Notes: a model not told the origin generated them from the letters alone. DNA of 64,000 nt from Hyphomicrobiales bacterium (GCA_900470805.1 UCCA01000017.1:1-64000); one strand, 5' to 3'; positions 17,504 through 27,141 are shown, numbered from the stretch's first letter. A program made the numbers and translations.

Positions 17504-20500
17504 TCAGGGGACAGCTCTCAATTTCGAGACGACTGCGGCTAACGCCGTGACGTCAAACGGTTTCAACAGGTGCAACGCGTCGCCGATCCCGGATTGCGCG
17601 CGAGCAGTGTCGTCACCGCTCGCAAACACGATGTCGACCGAGGGCCAGGCCTCCCGGACCTGCCGCGCAAGTTCGATGCCGGACATTCCAGGCAGGCCGA
17701 CGTCTGTCAGAAGAATGTCGAGCGATGTCCGAGCCAGAATATCGATCGCTTCCTCGGCAGTGCTCGCCTCCCACACGGCATGACCCATTTCTTCGAGCAT
17801 TTCGACCGTGTTCATCCTGATAAGGGACTCGTCCTCGACCACCAATATCTGAACACGTTCGTCCGGAGCACGTTGCGACTGCTCGGTCGCGATTGTCGGG
17901 GTTGCGACGCGGTCCGCTGCCATCTGCTGCTGTGCCGCGTTACCAAGGACATGGCGGACTTTGCGCGCGAGCGCCTCCCGAGTGTAGGGTTTCGAAAGGA
18001 GTTCGACGCCGTGGTCCAGCCGTCCGCCGTGCACGATGGAGTTCTCGGTGTATCCGGACGTGAAGAGCACCGCCATCTTTGGACGAAGAACCTTGGCCTT
18101 GCGTGCAAGTTCGGTGCTTCGCATTGGTCCCGGCATCACCACGTCGGTGAAGAGCAAATCGATATGCGCGCCGCTTTCAATGATGGTGTAGGCGGATTGC
18201 GCATCGCGCGCCTTTAGGACCCGGTAACCGAGGTCAGACAACAAAGCGACCGACGTCTCGCGAACGCCATCATCGTCCTCGACCACCAATACGGTCTCCG
18301 TGCCACCCAGAGCAGGCGCTGTCGTCGTCTCGACGAGGCTATCCTCCGTAGCCGTTGAACGCGGAAGATAGATCTTCATGGTCGTACCATGGCCCACCTC
18401 GCTGTAAATCTTGAGATGCCCACCCGACTGCTTGATGAAGCCATACACCATGGAAAGACCCAGACCGCTTCCCTTGCCCTCGGCCTTGGTGCTGAAAAAC
18501 GGTTCTAGGACATTATCTAGGATCTCCGGAGCAATGCCGGACCCGGTGTCTGTTACCGCGACGAGGACGTATTGCCCGGGCCGAACGTCGTCGTGAGCGT
18601 CCGCGTAGTCGTAATCCAACACCGCATTCGCTGTCTCGATCGTCAACCTTCCCCGCCCGTCCATAGCGTCCCGGGCGTTGATAGCGAGATTCAAGAGTGC
18701 ATTCTCGAGCTGGCCAGGATCAATCAAGGTGTTCCAAAGTCCACCGGAGACGATCGTCTCGATCTCAACTTCCTCGCCAAGGGCCCGACGCAACATGTCG
18801 TCCGTGTTCTGAATGAGCTTGCGAACATTCACGACCTTCGGTTGGAGCGGTTGCCTTCGCCCGAAGGAAAGAAGCTGCGAGGCTAGTTTGGAACCTCGAG
18901 AAACGCCCGCCAGTGCATTCCGGACACGGGTCTCCGCGCGGGCATTGCCCTCGACATCCCTTGAAAGAAGCTGCAAGTTGCCGCTCACGACCTGGAGGAG
19001 GTTGTTGAAGTCGTGCGCGACGCCTCCGGTCAGCTTCCCTAGCGCCTCCATTTTTTGAGCTTGCCGAAGGGCAAGCTGTGCGTCTTCGCGGTCTCTCGAT
19101 TCCTTCTCGAGGTGGAGGAGGGCGTCTTGAAGTTCCGATGTCCGTTGTTCCACCCGCCGTTCGAGCGTGTGGTTTAGGGTCTGCAGCTGATCTTCCGCCC
19201 GTTTCTGATCCGTGACGTCAAATCCATCCACGAAGATTCCAGAGACAGCACCGCTCGTGTCAAAAATCGGCTGGTAGATCAAATTAACAAAACGCTCTTC
19301 GACGGCCGCTCCCTGAGCACGCTGCAACGTGACGGGGAGGTTCATCCCGACGTAAGCCTCCCCGGTGGTGAAGACTTGATCGAGCAATTCGAAGAAGCCT
19401 TGAGATGAAACATCGGGGAGAGCATCCCTGACGGTCAGACCGATCAGATCACGGTGACCGACGAGCTGGAGATAGGCGTCGTTCGCAAGCTCGAAAACAT
19501 GCTCCGGACCCCTCATGATGCATATGAAACTCGGAGCCTGCTGGAACAGAAGCCGCATGCGGTCCCGCTCGGCGGTGCGCTGTTCCACCTCGCCTGCAAG
19601 CTGTCGGTTCAGTTGCTCGAGTGCGACGGCTGCTGCTTCCCGCATTTGTGCCGCGTCTGCCAGGGCCGCGGCGCGCCTTCGTTCGGTTTCGAAAGCGTCG
19701 GCACTCGCGAAACCCGCGGCGATTTGGCCACACACGAGCTGAAGGAAGTCGAGGTAATCGTCAGTCACGCGGAGGTGCGGGTTGAGCCCGCAGACCAAAA
19801 CGCCGATCGGCTTGTCGCCGCCTTGTCCCACGAGGGGGAGAAGCACCGCCTGGCTCGGCGGGATTTTCCATTCACCTGTCGGAAGATCCCCGAAACCACT
19901 CAAGTCAACGAGCTTCGACAGCTGACCGTTTCGTATGGCGGCAAGGTCCCAAGCTGTCTCTCCGGTTTTGACAGATAGAGGCGCGAGCGGATGGCTCTCA
20001 GCCATACCGTCGGACCACGCCAACGTCGCCGTATTCTCGGCATCGTCGAAGAGGTACAGGAGGCTAAAGGGGAAATCCTTGTGATTTGACGCAAGTACTG
20101 AGCGGGAGTTAGCCCTGACTTCTTCCGTGGTTTTTGACAGAGCGAGCGCCGAGGCGAGATCCCGCAGCGTGCCCATCCGCCGTTCGCTGATCACGCGTTC
20201 CGTCTCTTCACTCACCGCGCAGAATACGCCTTCGACCCTGCCGCTGTCGCCGATAAGGGGACTGTACGAAAACGTGTGGTAGGTCTCTTCCGGATAGCCG
20301 TCGCGGACGAGCAGGAGGAGCAGTGCGCGGTCCCAGGTCGCCTGGCCTGTCTCATAGACTGTCGCGAGCCTACCCTTAACGTCGTCCCATATTTCCGCCC
20401 AAAGTATTTCCGTCGGCACAGCAAGGGCGTTCGGATGCTTGTGCCCGAGGGTTGGACGATAGGCATCGTTGTAGAAAAAGTTGATGTCGGGACCCCAGCC

Positions 20501-20674
20501 GAGCCACATCTCGAAGCGAGACGTCAAGAGCAGGCGAAGCGCCACCTTCAGAGCTTCAGGCCACGTTTCAGGAGCGCCCAAGGCCGTCGAGGACCAGTCG
20601 TGCCGACGCATCATCTGCGCCATCTCGCCATCACCGACAAATATGTCCCGGTACTGTTCGGCTGTCGCGCCCAT
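17504..20674 (-). CDS. Soluble hybrid histidine kinase with two receiver domains
   Basis: A 1056-residue protein. Order: a PAS-like region (about 30-160), a GAF-like domain (170-330), a coiled coil (330-370), a PAS domain (375-490), another coiled coil, HisKA with the phospho-acceptor His554 (GGVAHDFNNLL), HATPase_c with the N box (LNLAINARDAM, about 661-671) and G boxes (DTGSG, GKGSGLGL), then receiver 1 (Asp844) and receiver 2 (Asp991). No membrane segment, so it senses a cytoplasmic signal, possibly light, redox or a ligand through PAS/GAF. The kinase core resembles CckA-type hybrid kinases. No partner regulator is adjacent; output by phosphorelay is inferred. Confidence 0.92.
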   Translation of the reverse strand: MGATAEQYRDIFVGDGEMAQMMRRHDWSSTALGAPETWPEALKVALRLLLTSRFEMWLGWGPDINFFYNDAYRPTLGHKHPNALAVPTEILWAEIWDDVKGRLATVYETGQATWDRALLLLLVRDGYPEETYHTFSYSPLIGDSGRVEGVFCAVSEETERVISERRMGTLRDLASALALSKTTEEVRANSRSVLASNHKDFPFSLLYLFDDAENTATLAWSDGMAESHPLAPLSVKTGETAWDLAAIRNGQLSKLVDLSGFGDLPTGEWKIPPSQAVLLPLVGQGGDKPIGVLVCGLNPHLRVTDDYLDFLQLVCGQIAAGFASADAFETERRRAAALADAAQMREAAAVALEQLNRQLAGEVEQRTAERDRMRLLFQQAPSFICIMRGPEHVFELANDAYLQLVGHRDLIGLTVRDALPDVSSQGFFELLDQVFTTGEAYVGMNLPVTLQRAQGAAVEERFVNLIYQPIFDTSGAVSGIFVDGFDVTDQKRAEDQLQTLNHTLERRVEQRTSELQDALLHLEKESRDREDAQLALRQAQKMEALGKLTGGVAHDFNNLLQVVSGNLQLLSRDVEGNARAETRVRNALAGVSRGSKLASQLLSFGRRQPLQPKVVNVRKLIQNTDDMLRRALGEEVEIETIVSGGLWNTLIDPGQLENALLNLAINARDAMDGRGRLTIETANAVLDYDYADAHDDVRPGQYVLVAVTDTGSGIAPEILDNVLEPFFSTKAEGKGSGLGLSMVYGFIKQSGGHLKIYSEVGHGTTMKIYLPRSTATEDSLVETTTAPALGGTETVLVVEDDDGVRETSVALLSDLGYRVLKARDAQSAYTIIESGAHIDLLFTDVVMPGPMRSTELARKAKVLRPKMAVLFTSGYTENSIVHGGRLDHGVELLSKPYTREALARKVRHVLGNAAQQQMAADRVATPTIATEQSQRAPDERVQILVVEDESLIRMNTVEMLEEMGHAVWEASTAEEAIDILARTSLDILLTDVGLPGMSGIELARQVREAWPSVDIVFASGDDTARAQSGIGDALHLLKPFDVTALAAVVSKLRAVP

Positions 20675-20757
20675 TGCATTCCCTGCGGTTGTCAGCGGAG
20701 TTCAAGTAGGAGCCTTCGAAAGCAAGTCTAGGGTCGGTTGGGATTTTCGTCGCTAAA

Positions 20758-20988
20758 TCAAAAGTCAGGAACAGCGAGCCTTCTCATCGGGCCCGAAGAC
20801 AGCTGGGCCGAGGGTTGGGTATTCTCAGGGTTAGCGGATCTCCTGTACGTGGCGGCCACCAAGCCGAAGATCATCGACAGACTGATGGCCAGAGCAAACG
20901 CGCCGCCTGACCAGGCGGCGGCGCCACGAACGGAACCCTCGTTGTCGACACGCGGCAGAGACGGCTGCCGAACGCGATTGGATGCAAT
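20758..20988 (-). CDS. Possible small single-pass membrane protein lacking a standard start
   Basis: The minus strand encodes [17 protein letters not shown], then [20 protein letters not shown] (one membrane helix), then a polar tail ending in LAVPDF. The codon pattern looks real, but upstream of the helix there is no ATG, GTG or TTG; ATT at 20988 is the first plausible initiator. It may be a decayed gene or use a rare start. Confidence 0.35.
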   Translation of the reverse strand: MASNRVRQPSLPRVDNEGSVRGAAAWSGGAFALAISLSMIFGLVAATYRRSANPENTQPSAQLSSGPMRRLAVPDF

Positions 20989-21144
20989 GATACGGGCTCG
21001 GGCGAGACAGCTTCATCAGCTGGCTTAGGCCGAATGTTATTCCGCCGGGGTTGCGGCGGCGTGGATAAACATGAATGGCGGGTTCACATAACGTTCATCC
21101 CGGCAAGGGCATGGTCGCGCTCATTACCAATGAAAGGCGTAACC

Positions 21145-21462
21145 ATGAATAGTTTTTCTCGTATCGGTACTGCTTTAGTTGCGGCTGTTATCGCAGCTTC
21201 CAGCTTCGGCGTCGCTTCTGCCGCGCCGTTGGTACGGCAGCACGCAGAACTAACATCCGGGGTAGAACTTACCCAGTACCGAGAGGATCGCCGCCATGAC
21301 TGGCGTCGGGACAGGGACCGCCGGGACCGCTACGAACGTCGTCACTACCGACCCGGCTACTGGAATGGCCATCACGGATATCGGGACTATCGGAAAGGCT
21401 ATCGACGACACAGCGATGGATACTACTACCCCCGGTCTGTGTTCCAACTTTACATCCGTTAA
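21145..21462 (+). CDS. Small secreted basic, Arg/Tyr-rich protein
   Basis: A 105-residue protein: a signal peptide ([20 protein letters not shown], cleaved after ASA), then a chain very rich in Arg, Tyr, His and Gly ([20 protein letters not shown]). This resembles small periplasmic BA14K-like proteins of rhizobia and Brucella in composition, but I do not claim that family. The start at 21145 (AAAGG eight bases upstream) fits the signal peptide. A hairpin follows. Confidence 0.7.
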   Translation: MNSFSRIGTALVAAVIAASSFGVASAAPLVRQHAELTSGVELTQYREDRRHDWRRDRDRRDRYERRHYRPGYWNGHHGYRDYRKGYRRHSDGYYYPRSVFQLYIR

Positions 21463-21488
21463 GCGGCGTTCACATGTCTGATGCCAGG

Positions 21489-21508
21489 CTCCGCTAGCAA
21501 TAGCGGGG
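21489..21508 (+). terminator. Hairpin after the secreted basic protein gene
   Basis: CTCCGCTA / TAGCGGGG with a GCAA loop (one T-G pair) lies 27 bases after the stop and is followed by TCTTAT. A modest terminator. Confidence 0.45.
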
Positions 21509-21703
21509 TCTTATGGATCCAGTTAGTGCGTGTCGTCATCCACGACACCCAAATGACTGCCGTAGCCCTGCGGGATTTTGCGGCCGCGCGCCTCCACCTC
21601 AAACCGTAAGACCGTCGGCAGATGCGCAGCGTGATCGATCCTGAACGTTCGGCTGGAGGACGAGGACGCTCTCCACACTAAGCAGAGCGCCCTGTTCCAG
21701 CGG

Positions 21704-21973
21704 TTACTGTTGATTGAAGCCGGGCGCGATGATTGGGGAGACATCACCCGGCATCTTTCCGTCAGCATCGTTGGGAACCGCGTCTGCTCGCCGATTTCTC
21801 AGGTACCCGGCGATGTCACCTCCGCATGCGTCGAGCAGTTCATCAGCAGAATAGCCCGCGGCTTCTGCCTTGGCTCGAATGATTTCGGCCTGCTGTTCCA
21901 CGTCAGCGTTGCCTTCGAAGGTCAACGCGCTGTCGTTGGTGTTCGCATCGAGCCAGTCCACAATGTTCTTCAT
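21704..21973 (-). CDS. DUF768 family protein
   Basis: An 89-residue protein with the family pattern WLDANTNDSALTFEGNADVE, then QAEIIRAKAEAAGYSADEL and a conserved GGDIAGYLRN. DUF768 is found mainly in rhizobia and has no known function. GGAGG lies five bases before the ATG at 21973, which overrules the longer frame from 22003. Confidence 0.85.
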   Translation of the reverse strand: MKNIVDWLDANTNDSALTFEGNADVEQQAEIIRAKAEAAGYSADELLDACGGDIAGYLRNRRADAVPNDADGKMPGDVSPIIAPGFNQQ

Positions 21974-22390
21974 GCTATCCTCCAGTGATGAGAACGCGGC
22001 CAAAATTGGCCACCACGGATAACGTGGAAAATGCTTGCGGGTTCAATGCCTGCTCCGGCAATCAAAGGCTCGTCATCGGCCGTAACCTGTCGATGTCCAA
22101 TGATGGCGCGATCAATGGCGGATTGAGCGGAGATGGCGCCACGCGCAAGGACGGCTTGCAGACCGGCGGCTCGACCTTGGCTTTTCGACCGGCGCGACAC
22201 TGCTTGGCGGCATGCTGATTTTAGACGGCGAACTGGCAATCGGCGCGAACAGCCCGACCCTATCAGGCGTCCTGCATCCAGTTCTAGCATCCGGCGCCAC
22301 CGCAAGCACATCCAAGAGATGGCCGAGGCTGATGCCTGTCGAAACAGTCTTGTCGATCGCGTTCATGTGGGTTACCCCTCTATCCAATAG
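21974..22390. other. Intergenic region before the arsenic cluster
   Basis: About 415 bases. It should hold the promoters for the DUF768 gene (-) and the arsR-MFS unit (+). Minus-strand frames here are uneven and unrecognised. Confidence 0.45.
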
Positions 22391-22406
22391 TTCAAGGATT
22401 GTTGAA
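22391..22406 (+). promoter_or_regulatory. Candidate ArsR operator, TTCAA-N6-TTGAA
   Basis: A perfect inverted repeat (5-bp arms, 6-base spacer) ends two bases before the arsR start codon. The second arsR gene in the window has an inverted repeat of the same geometry at the same place, which supports autorepression. Confidence 0.6.
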
Positions 22407-22408
22407 AT

Positions 22409-22765
22409 ATGGATGAGCGTCAAGCCCTTTCGTCATTCGCAGCGCTATCCCAGGAGACGCGCCTTGCCATCGTCCGGGCGTTGGTTGTGGCAGGCCCAGA
22501 GGGACTGGCTGCTGGCGTCATCGCCGAGCGCATGGGCGTCTCCGCCACGAATGTTTCCTTCCATCTGAAGGAACTGGAGCGGTCGGGATTGATCTCCCAG
22601 CGAAGGGAGTCCCGCTCGATCGTCTACAGCGCTAGATACGAGAGCCTTGCCGACCTGGTGAAGTTCCTGATGGAGGATTGCTGTGCCGGGCACCCTGCGA
22701 TCCGGGAGAATGTCGAGAAGAGCGACGGATGCTGCAGTCCGGCTGGTGAGGTAGCAGGTGCATAG
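22409..22765 (+). CDS. arsR: ArsR-family arsenic-responsive repressor
   Basis: A 118-residue winged-helix repressor. ALSQETRLAIVRALVVAG, VIAERMGVSATNVSFHLKEL and the wing SQRRESRSIVYSARYESLAD form the DNA-binding domain. C-terminal Cys residues (MEDCCAGHP, then DGCC) are probable As(III)/Sb(III) ligands, as in the CC-type ArsR group. It starts the + strand unit and overlaps the MFS gene by eight bases. Derepression by arsenite is inferred. Confidence 0.92.
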   Translation: MDERQALSSFAALSQETRLAIVRALVVAGPEGLAAGVIAERMGVSATNVSFHLKELERSGLISQRRESRSIVYSARYESLADLVKFLMEDCCAGHPAIRENVEKSDGCCSPAGEVAGA

Positions 22766-23966
22766 TCGACAGGTTCTCGCAGGCATCGTCTCCGCCCTCG
22801 GCATCACGCAGATCATCGGCTATGGCACTCTCTATTACAGCTTCAGCATCCTTGCTCCCGGCATGGCGGCCGATCTTGGCCTGCCGCTTTCCCAGGCATT
22901 CGGGGTCTTCTCCGTCTCGCTGTTCATAGGCGGCTTATCAGCCACCTATCTCGGCAAGCAGATGGATCGGATCGGCGCGGCCAACATCATGACGATCGGC
23001 TCGGTTCTTGCCGCCTTGACGCTCGCCTTATGCGCCTGGTCGCCCTCGGTCGCGGTGTTTGCCATCGCCATCATTCTGCTCGAGGTCTCATCGGGGATGG
23101 TGCAGTATCAGGCGGCATTCGCGGCATTGGTCGAGAGCGATCCCCGCACCGCATCCCGAAGCATCACCTATCTGACTTTGATCGGCGGGTTCGCATCGAC
23201 GATCTTCTGGCCGATCTCGGCTGCGCTTTCCGGATGGATGTCGTGGCGTGAGATCTATCTGGTCTTCGCGGCGCTGAACCTGCTCCTCTGCATGCCTCTT
23301 CACTTCTGGATCATGCGCGTCGGCAAAACCGGATCGAGTGCGGATGCGGTCGCCCGGCCTCGCGACGTGGTCATCGGCGCGATCCCGCCGCACGCCCGGC
23401 GCCGCGCGATGGTGATCGTCTCCTTTGCCTTCGCGCTCCTCGGCTTCACGCTCGCCGCCATCCTCGCCCATATGGTGCCGATGCTGGGATCGATTGGCCT
23501 GGGCACTGCAGCCGTCGTGATCGGCTCGCTGTTCGGCCCGGCGCAGGTTCTGAGCCGTCTGATCAACATGGTGTTTGGGAAGAACCTATCACCGCCAGGG
23601 CTTGCCGTCCTCTCGGCCGTGCTGATCGTCTTCGGCGTCCTGATCCTGCTGATGACAGGCAACTGGTTGCCGGGTGCGGTCGCCTTCGCCATTTGCCTCG
23701 GACTCGGTTCCGGCATCAACAGCATCGCGCAGGGGAGCCTCCCCCTCTACCTGTTCGGATCGGATGGATATGGCGCGATCACGGGCAAGATGGCGGCGGC
23801 TCGCCTGGCGCTTGGAGCCGGTGCACCCTTCGCGTTCGCGGTCGCCATGGATAACTTGGGTCTGAGCTTGTCCCTCATTGGAAACGCATGTCTCGGTGCG
23901 GTCAGCATCGCGGCATTCGTTGCGGTGGCTGCATCCTGTAGGCGGCCAGCCATCGCAACGGTCTAG
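22758..23966 (+). CDS. MFS transporter of the arsenic cluster
   Basis: A 402-residue protein with about twelve hydrophobic segments and an MFS motif A-like loop (GGLSATYLGKQMDRIGAANI). It starts at GTG inside the end of arsR, so it is cotranslated with the repressor. MFS transporters tied to arsR (ArsJ, ArsK, ArsP-unrelated) export arsenicals in rhizobia and agrobacteria; an ArsK-like role in arsenite or organoarsenical efflux is likely but not decided by sequence alone. Confidence 0.85.
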   Translation: MHSRQVLAGIVSALGITQIIGYGTLYYSFSILAPGMAADLGLPLSQAFGVFSVSLFIGGLSATYLGKQMDRIGAANIMTIGSVLAALTLALCAWSPSVAVFAIAIILLEVSSGMVQYQAAFAALVESDPRTASRSITYLTLIGGFASTIFWPISAALSGWMSWREIYLVFAALNLLLCMPLHFWIMRVGKTGSSADAVARPRDVVIGAIPPHARRRAMVIVSFAFALLGFTLAAILAHMVPMLGSIGLGTAAVVIGSLFGPAQVLSRLINMVFGKNLSPPGLAVLSAVLIVFGVLILLMTGNWLPGAVAFAICLGLGSGINSIAQGSLPLYLFGSDGYGAITGKMAAARLALGAGAPFAFAVAMDNLGLSLSLIGNACLGAVSIAAFVAVAASCRRPAIATV

Positions 23967-23970
23967 GCAA

Positions 23971-24681
23971 TCAGATCGACTTCAGCGAGACCCGCTTCTC
24001 CAGCTCGGCCGCCTCTTCCTTCCGCTCGCTGTAGCGATCGGTCAAATAGGCCGAGGCGTCGCGGGTCATGATGGTGATCTTCACCAGTTCCTCGCAGACG
24101 TCGACGACGCGGTCATAATAGGATTACGGCTTCATCCGGCCGTCGGCATCGAATTCTTGAAACGCCTTGGCGACGGACGACTGGTTGGGGATGGTGAGCA
24201 TCCGCATCCAGCGGCCAAGAATGCGCAACTGATTGACTGCGTTGAAGGACTGACTGCCGCCGGATACCTCCATCACCGCCAGCGTCTTGCCCTGCGTCGG
24301 GCGGACGGAGCCGATCGACAGCGGAATCCAGTCGATTTGCGCCTTCATGATGCCCGTCATCGCGCCGTGGCGTTCCGGGCTGATCCAGACGTGTCCTTCC
24401 GACCACTGGGTCAGTTCGCGTAGTTCGTTCACCTTAGGGTGGCTGACAGGCGCTTCGTCCGGGAGCGGCAATCCGGCCGGATCGAAGATCCGAACCTCGC
24501 ATCCGAGGCGTTCGAGCAGCCGACGGACTTCGAAGGAAAGGAGACGGCTATAAGACACTTCCCGGAGCGATCCATAGAGGATCAGGATTCTTGGCTTGTG
24601 CGTCGAGAATGCTGGCCGCAGCGATTCTGGCGCGATGGGCTTAAGATGCTGGTCGTGCAGCGCGGGGAATGTATCAGACAA
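23971..24681 (-). pseudogene. arsH: arsH (NADPH-FMN reductase) with an in-frame stop codon
   Basis: ArsH oxidises trivalent organoarsenicals with FMN. The frame from TTG at 24681 encodes LHDQHLKPI, the flavodoxin-like [35 protein letters not shown] and [12 protein letters not shown]. It then meets TAA at 24124-24126 (codon 186). Reading on in the same frame gives [20 protein letters not shown] and [14 protein letters not shown], the standard ArsH C terminus, ending at 23971. A one-base change (TCA to TAA) would explain it. The predicted product loses about 50 of 236 residues, including the C-terminal helices. Four bases separate it from the convergent MFS gene. Confidence 0.85.
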
Positions 24682-25099
24682 TACGCTTGCCTTCCTGGTC
24701 GAGAACCTGTTCGCCGTCCTCCTTGGTGAACGGTCCATTGAAGGCGTCCATCGGCAGGATATCGAGCACGACCTCGGAGGGACGCGACAACCGCGTGCCC
24801 ATGGGGGTGATGACGAGCGGTCGGTTGATCAGGATCGGGGTGGCGATCATCGTTTCCAGCAACTGCTCATCGGTCAGATCAGGATTGTCGAGGCCGAGTT
24901 CCGCATAGGGCGTGCCCTTCTCACGGATCGCTTCGCGGACCGTCAGGCCGGCATCCGCGATCATCGTGGAGAGCTGCTCGTGCGACGGCGGGTTCTGAAG
25001 GTATTCGATGACGGTGGGCTCGATCCCGGCGGCGCGGATCAGCGCCAACGTGTTGCGAGAGGTCCCACACGCCGGATTGTGATAGATGGTGGCGTCCAT
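24674..25099 (-). CDS. arsC: Arsenate reductase, glutaredoxin-dependent type
   Basis: A 141-residue ArsC. The catalytic Cys is in [17 protein letters not shown], with the Arg residues RLSRP later in the chain matching the oxyanion-binding site. It reduces arsenate to arsenite using glutathione/glutaredoxin in the cytoplasm. It lies two bases after acr3 and overlaps the start of arsH. A second arsenate reductase of another fold lies upstream in the same operon. Confidence 0.94.
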   Translation of the reverse strand: MDATIYHNPACGTSRNTLALIRAAGIEPTVIEYLQNPPSHEQLSTMIADAGLTVREAIREKGTPYAELGLDNPDLTDEQLLETMIATPILINRPLVITPMGTRLSRPSEVVLDILPMDAFNGPFTKEDGEQVLDQEGKRIV

Positions 25100-25101
25100 G
25101 G

Positions 25102-26160
25102 TCAGGGTCTTTCGGTGATGGTGTTACGGGAGACGGCCGGTGATGCTTCATACCAACCCTTCGAGCGGTTCACGATCCAGACCACCGACAGCATCACGGG
25201 CACCTCGATCAGGACGCCGACGACGGTCGCAAGTGCCGCGCCGGATTGAAATCCGAACAGGCTGATGGCGGCGGCGACCGCGAGTTCGAAGAAGTTGCTG
25301 GCGCCGATGAGTGCGGAGGGGCCGGCGACGCAATGTCGCTCTCCAGACATCCGGTTCAGTAGGTAGGCGAGACCGGAGTTGAAGTAGACCTGGATCAGGA
25401 TTGGAACCGCGAGCAGAGCGATGATCGTCGGCTGGGCGATGATCTGTTCGCCCTGGAAGGCGAACAGAAGCACGAGGGTGGCAAGCAGCGCGACCAGCGA
25501 CAGCGGCTGAAGCTTGGCAAGGAGGCTATCGAGTGCTCGGGTGGTACCATCAGCTGTCAGGCGGCTCCGGAGAACCTGGGCGATGATGACGGGCACAACG
25601 ATGTAGAGCGCGACCGACAGGGCAAGCGTCGCCCATGGCACCGTGATCGCGGAAAGACCAAGCAGCAGACCGACGATCGGAGCGAAGGCAACGACCATGA
25701 TCGCGTCGTTCAGGGCAACCTGCGAGAGGGTGAACAGTGGCTCGCCGCGCGTCAGGTTGCTCCAGACGAAGACCATGGCCGTGCATGGAGCCGCTGCAAG
25801 AATGATCAGGCCAGCGATGTAGGAGTCGATCTGATCCGCTGGCAGGTATGGTCGGAAGAGCCATCCGACAAACAGCCATCCCAGAAGCGCCATCGAGAAC
25901 GGCTTGACAGCCCAGTTGATGAATAGAGTGACACCGATCCCGCGCCAGAAGGACCCGACCTGCGTCAGCGACCGGAAATCGATCTTCAGCAGCATCGGGA
26001 TGATCATCAACCAGATCAGGATTGCGACGGGGATGTTGACCTTGGCGATCTCGGCGGCACCAACGATCTGGAAGACGCCAGGCATCAGATGACCGAGGGC
26101 AACGCCGACGGCGATACAGAGGAAGACCCAGACGGTCAGGTATCGTTCAAAATTCGACAT
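25102..26160 (-). CDS. acr3: Arsenite efflux permease Acr3
   Basis: A 352-residue inner-membrane carrier with ten predicted helices. The Acr3 signature includes the essential Cys in ILAAAPCTAMVFVWSNLTRG and NDAIMVVAFAPIVGLLLG. It expels As(III). The start at 26160 (MSNFERYLTVWVFL) lies two bases after the arsC stop; the longer frame is not needed. It pairs with both arsenate reductases for arsenate detoxification. Confidence 0.95.
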   Translation of the reverse strand: MSNFERYLTVWVFLCIAVGVALGHLMPGVFQIVGAAEIAKVNIPVAILIWLMIIPMLLKIDFRSLTQVGSFWRGIGVTLFINWAVKPFSMALLGWLFVGWLFRPYLPADQIDSYIAGLIILAAAPCTAMVFVWSNLTRGEPLFTLSQVALNDAIMVVAFAPIVGLLLGLSAITVPWATLALSVALYIVVPVIIAQVLRSRLTADGTTRALDSLLAKLQPLSLVALLATLVLLFAFQGEQIIAQPTIIALLAVPILIQVYFNSGLAYLLNRMSGERHCVAGPSALIGASNFFELAVAAAISLFGFQSGAALATVVGVLIEVPVMLSVVWIVNRSKGWYEASPAVSRNTITERP

Positions 26161-26161
26161 C

Positions 26162-26689
26162 TTACGCGGCCTTCGCGGATTTGACCGACGCGCCTTCCAA
26201 TGAACCGATCTGGCGAACGTGTTGTTCAAGGGCCAAGCGGTCGATCGAGGGTATGGGCAGGTCGATGAAGGCACTGATCCGGTCTTTCAGGAACCGTGCA
26301 GCCTGGGCGAAAGCGCGCTGGATCTCGACTTCAGTGCCGACGACGGCCGCCGGATCCTCGACACCCCAGTGGGCAGTCGTCGGATGGCCGATCCATATCG
26401 GACAGGCTTCGCCGGCTGCGCTGTCGCAGACGGTGAAGATGAAATCCATCTCTGGGCTCCCCGCCTCGGCCAACACGTCCCAGCTCTTCGAGGAGTAGCC
26501 GGTCGATGGATAGCCGAGCGCATCCAGTTCCTTCAACGCGTGCGGATTGACTTCGCCCTTCGGCTGGCTGCCGGCGGAATAAGTTTTGAACCGGCCGCCG
26601 CCCTCCTTGTTGAGGATGGACTCGGCGAGAACAGAGCGAGCGGAATTGCCCGTGCAGAGGAACAGCACGTTGTAGGTCTTGTCAGTCAT
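26162..26689 (-). CDS. arsC: Arsenate reductase, low-molecular-weight phosphatase type
   Basis: A 175-residue protein. CTGNSARS gives the CX5R phosphatase loop; two more Cys residues in VCDSAAGEACPIW match the relay of thioredoxin-coupled ArsC. HWGVEDPA is the usual following motif. It reduces arsenate with thioredoxin. It has a C-terminal extension (about residues 140-175) beyond the catalytic fold, basic and of unknown role. It directly precedes acr3. Confidence 0.93.
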   Translation of the reverse strand: MTDKTYNVLFLCTGNSARSVLAESILNKEGGGRFKTYSAGSQPKGEVNPHALKELDALGYPSTGYSSKSWDVLAEAGSPEMDFIFTVCDSAAGEACPIWIGHPTTAHWGVEDPAAVVGTEVEIQRAFAQAARFLKDRISAFIDLPIPSIDRLALEQHVRQIGSLEGASVKSAKAA

Positions 26690-26703
26690 GGTCGTGGTCC
26701 GTG

Positions 26704-27141
26704 TTAGGTCGGAGGCCGGTTAAGCATCATGATGGTCGCCGAGGAGGGGCAAATGGAGGACAATTGCCGGGTCGCAAGCACCGCCGCCGGCACTTCGGCC
26801 CGCGGCACCTCTGAAAACCCGATGCTCGAAAAGAACGGCGCGGCGCTCGTCGTCGCGAGGAAGACATCACCATCGACCTCTCGCAACGCTGCCTCGACGA
26901 TCGCCCGGCCGAACCCATGACGCCGATGTTCCGGGAGCACGACAACAGAGCGCAGCAGGTCATGGCCGCCGCAGCGTTCAAGGCCGGCATATCCGATCGT
27001 TTGGCCGTCGCCGAAGACGGCTTGGAAGAAGACGCGGCCTTCGTCTTCAATGTCATCGGTCGGGAGATCCGCCGCACGGAGCGCTTCGCGGAGACGAGCG
27101 TCGCTACCGGCCACTTCGTGCAATGCGATCGGGCTCAACAT
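26704..27141 (-). CDS. arsN2: ArsN2-type GNAT acetyltransferase of the ars operon
   Basis: A 145-residue GNAT. LLRSVVVLPEHRRHGFGRAI contains the acetyl-CoA-binding R/Q-x-x-G-x-G/A (RRHGFG), and the C-terminal part (FFSSIGFSEVPRAEVPAAVL, ATRQLSSICPSSA) fits the arsenic-associated ArsN2 group. ArsN1 acetylates arsinothricin; the ArsN2 substrate is not established. Its ATG overlaps the end of arsR, so it is cotranslated. Confidence 0.82.
   Translation of the reverse strand: MLSPIALHEVAGSDARLREALRAADLPTDDIEDEGRVFFQAVFGDGQTIGYAGLERCGGHDLLRSVVVLPEHRRHGFGRAIVEAALREVDGDVFLATTSAAPFFSSIGFSEVPRAEVPAAVLATRQLSSICPSSATIMMLNRPPT

Noticed and set aside
21523..21768. 81-residue - strand frame after the secreted basic protein
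   Set aside because: Only its last 40 residues look protein-like, there is no supported start, and it overlaps the end of the DUF768 gene.
24124..24738. arsH as a complete shorter gene starting at ATG 24738
   Set aside because: The homologous C terminus continues in frame past the stop, and the N-terminal extension overlaps arsC; the TTG at 24681 fits the family better.
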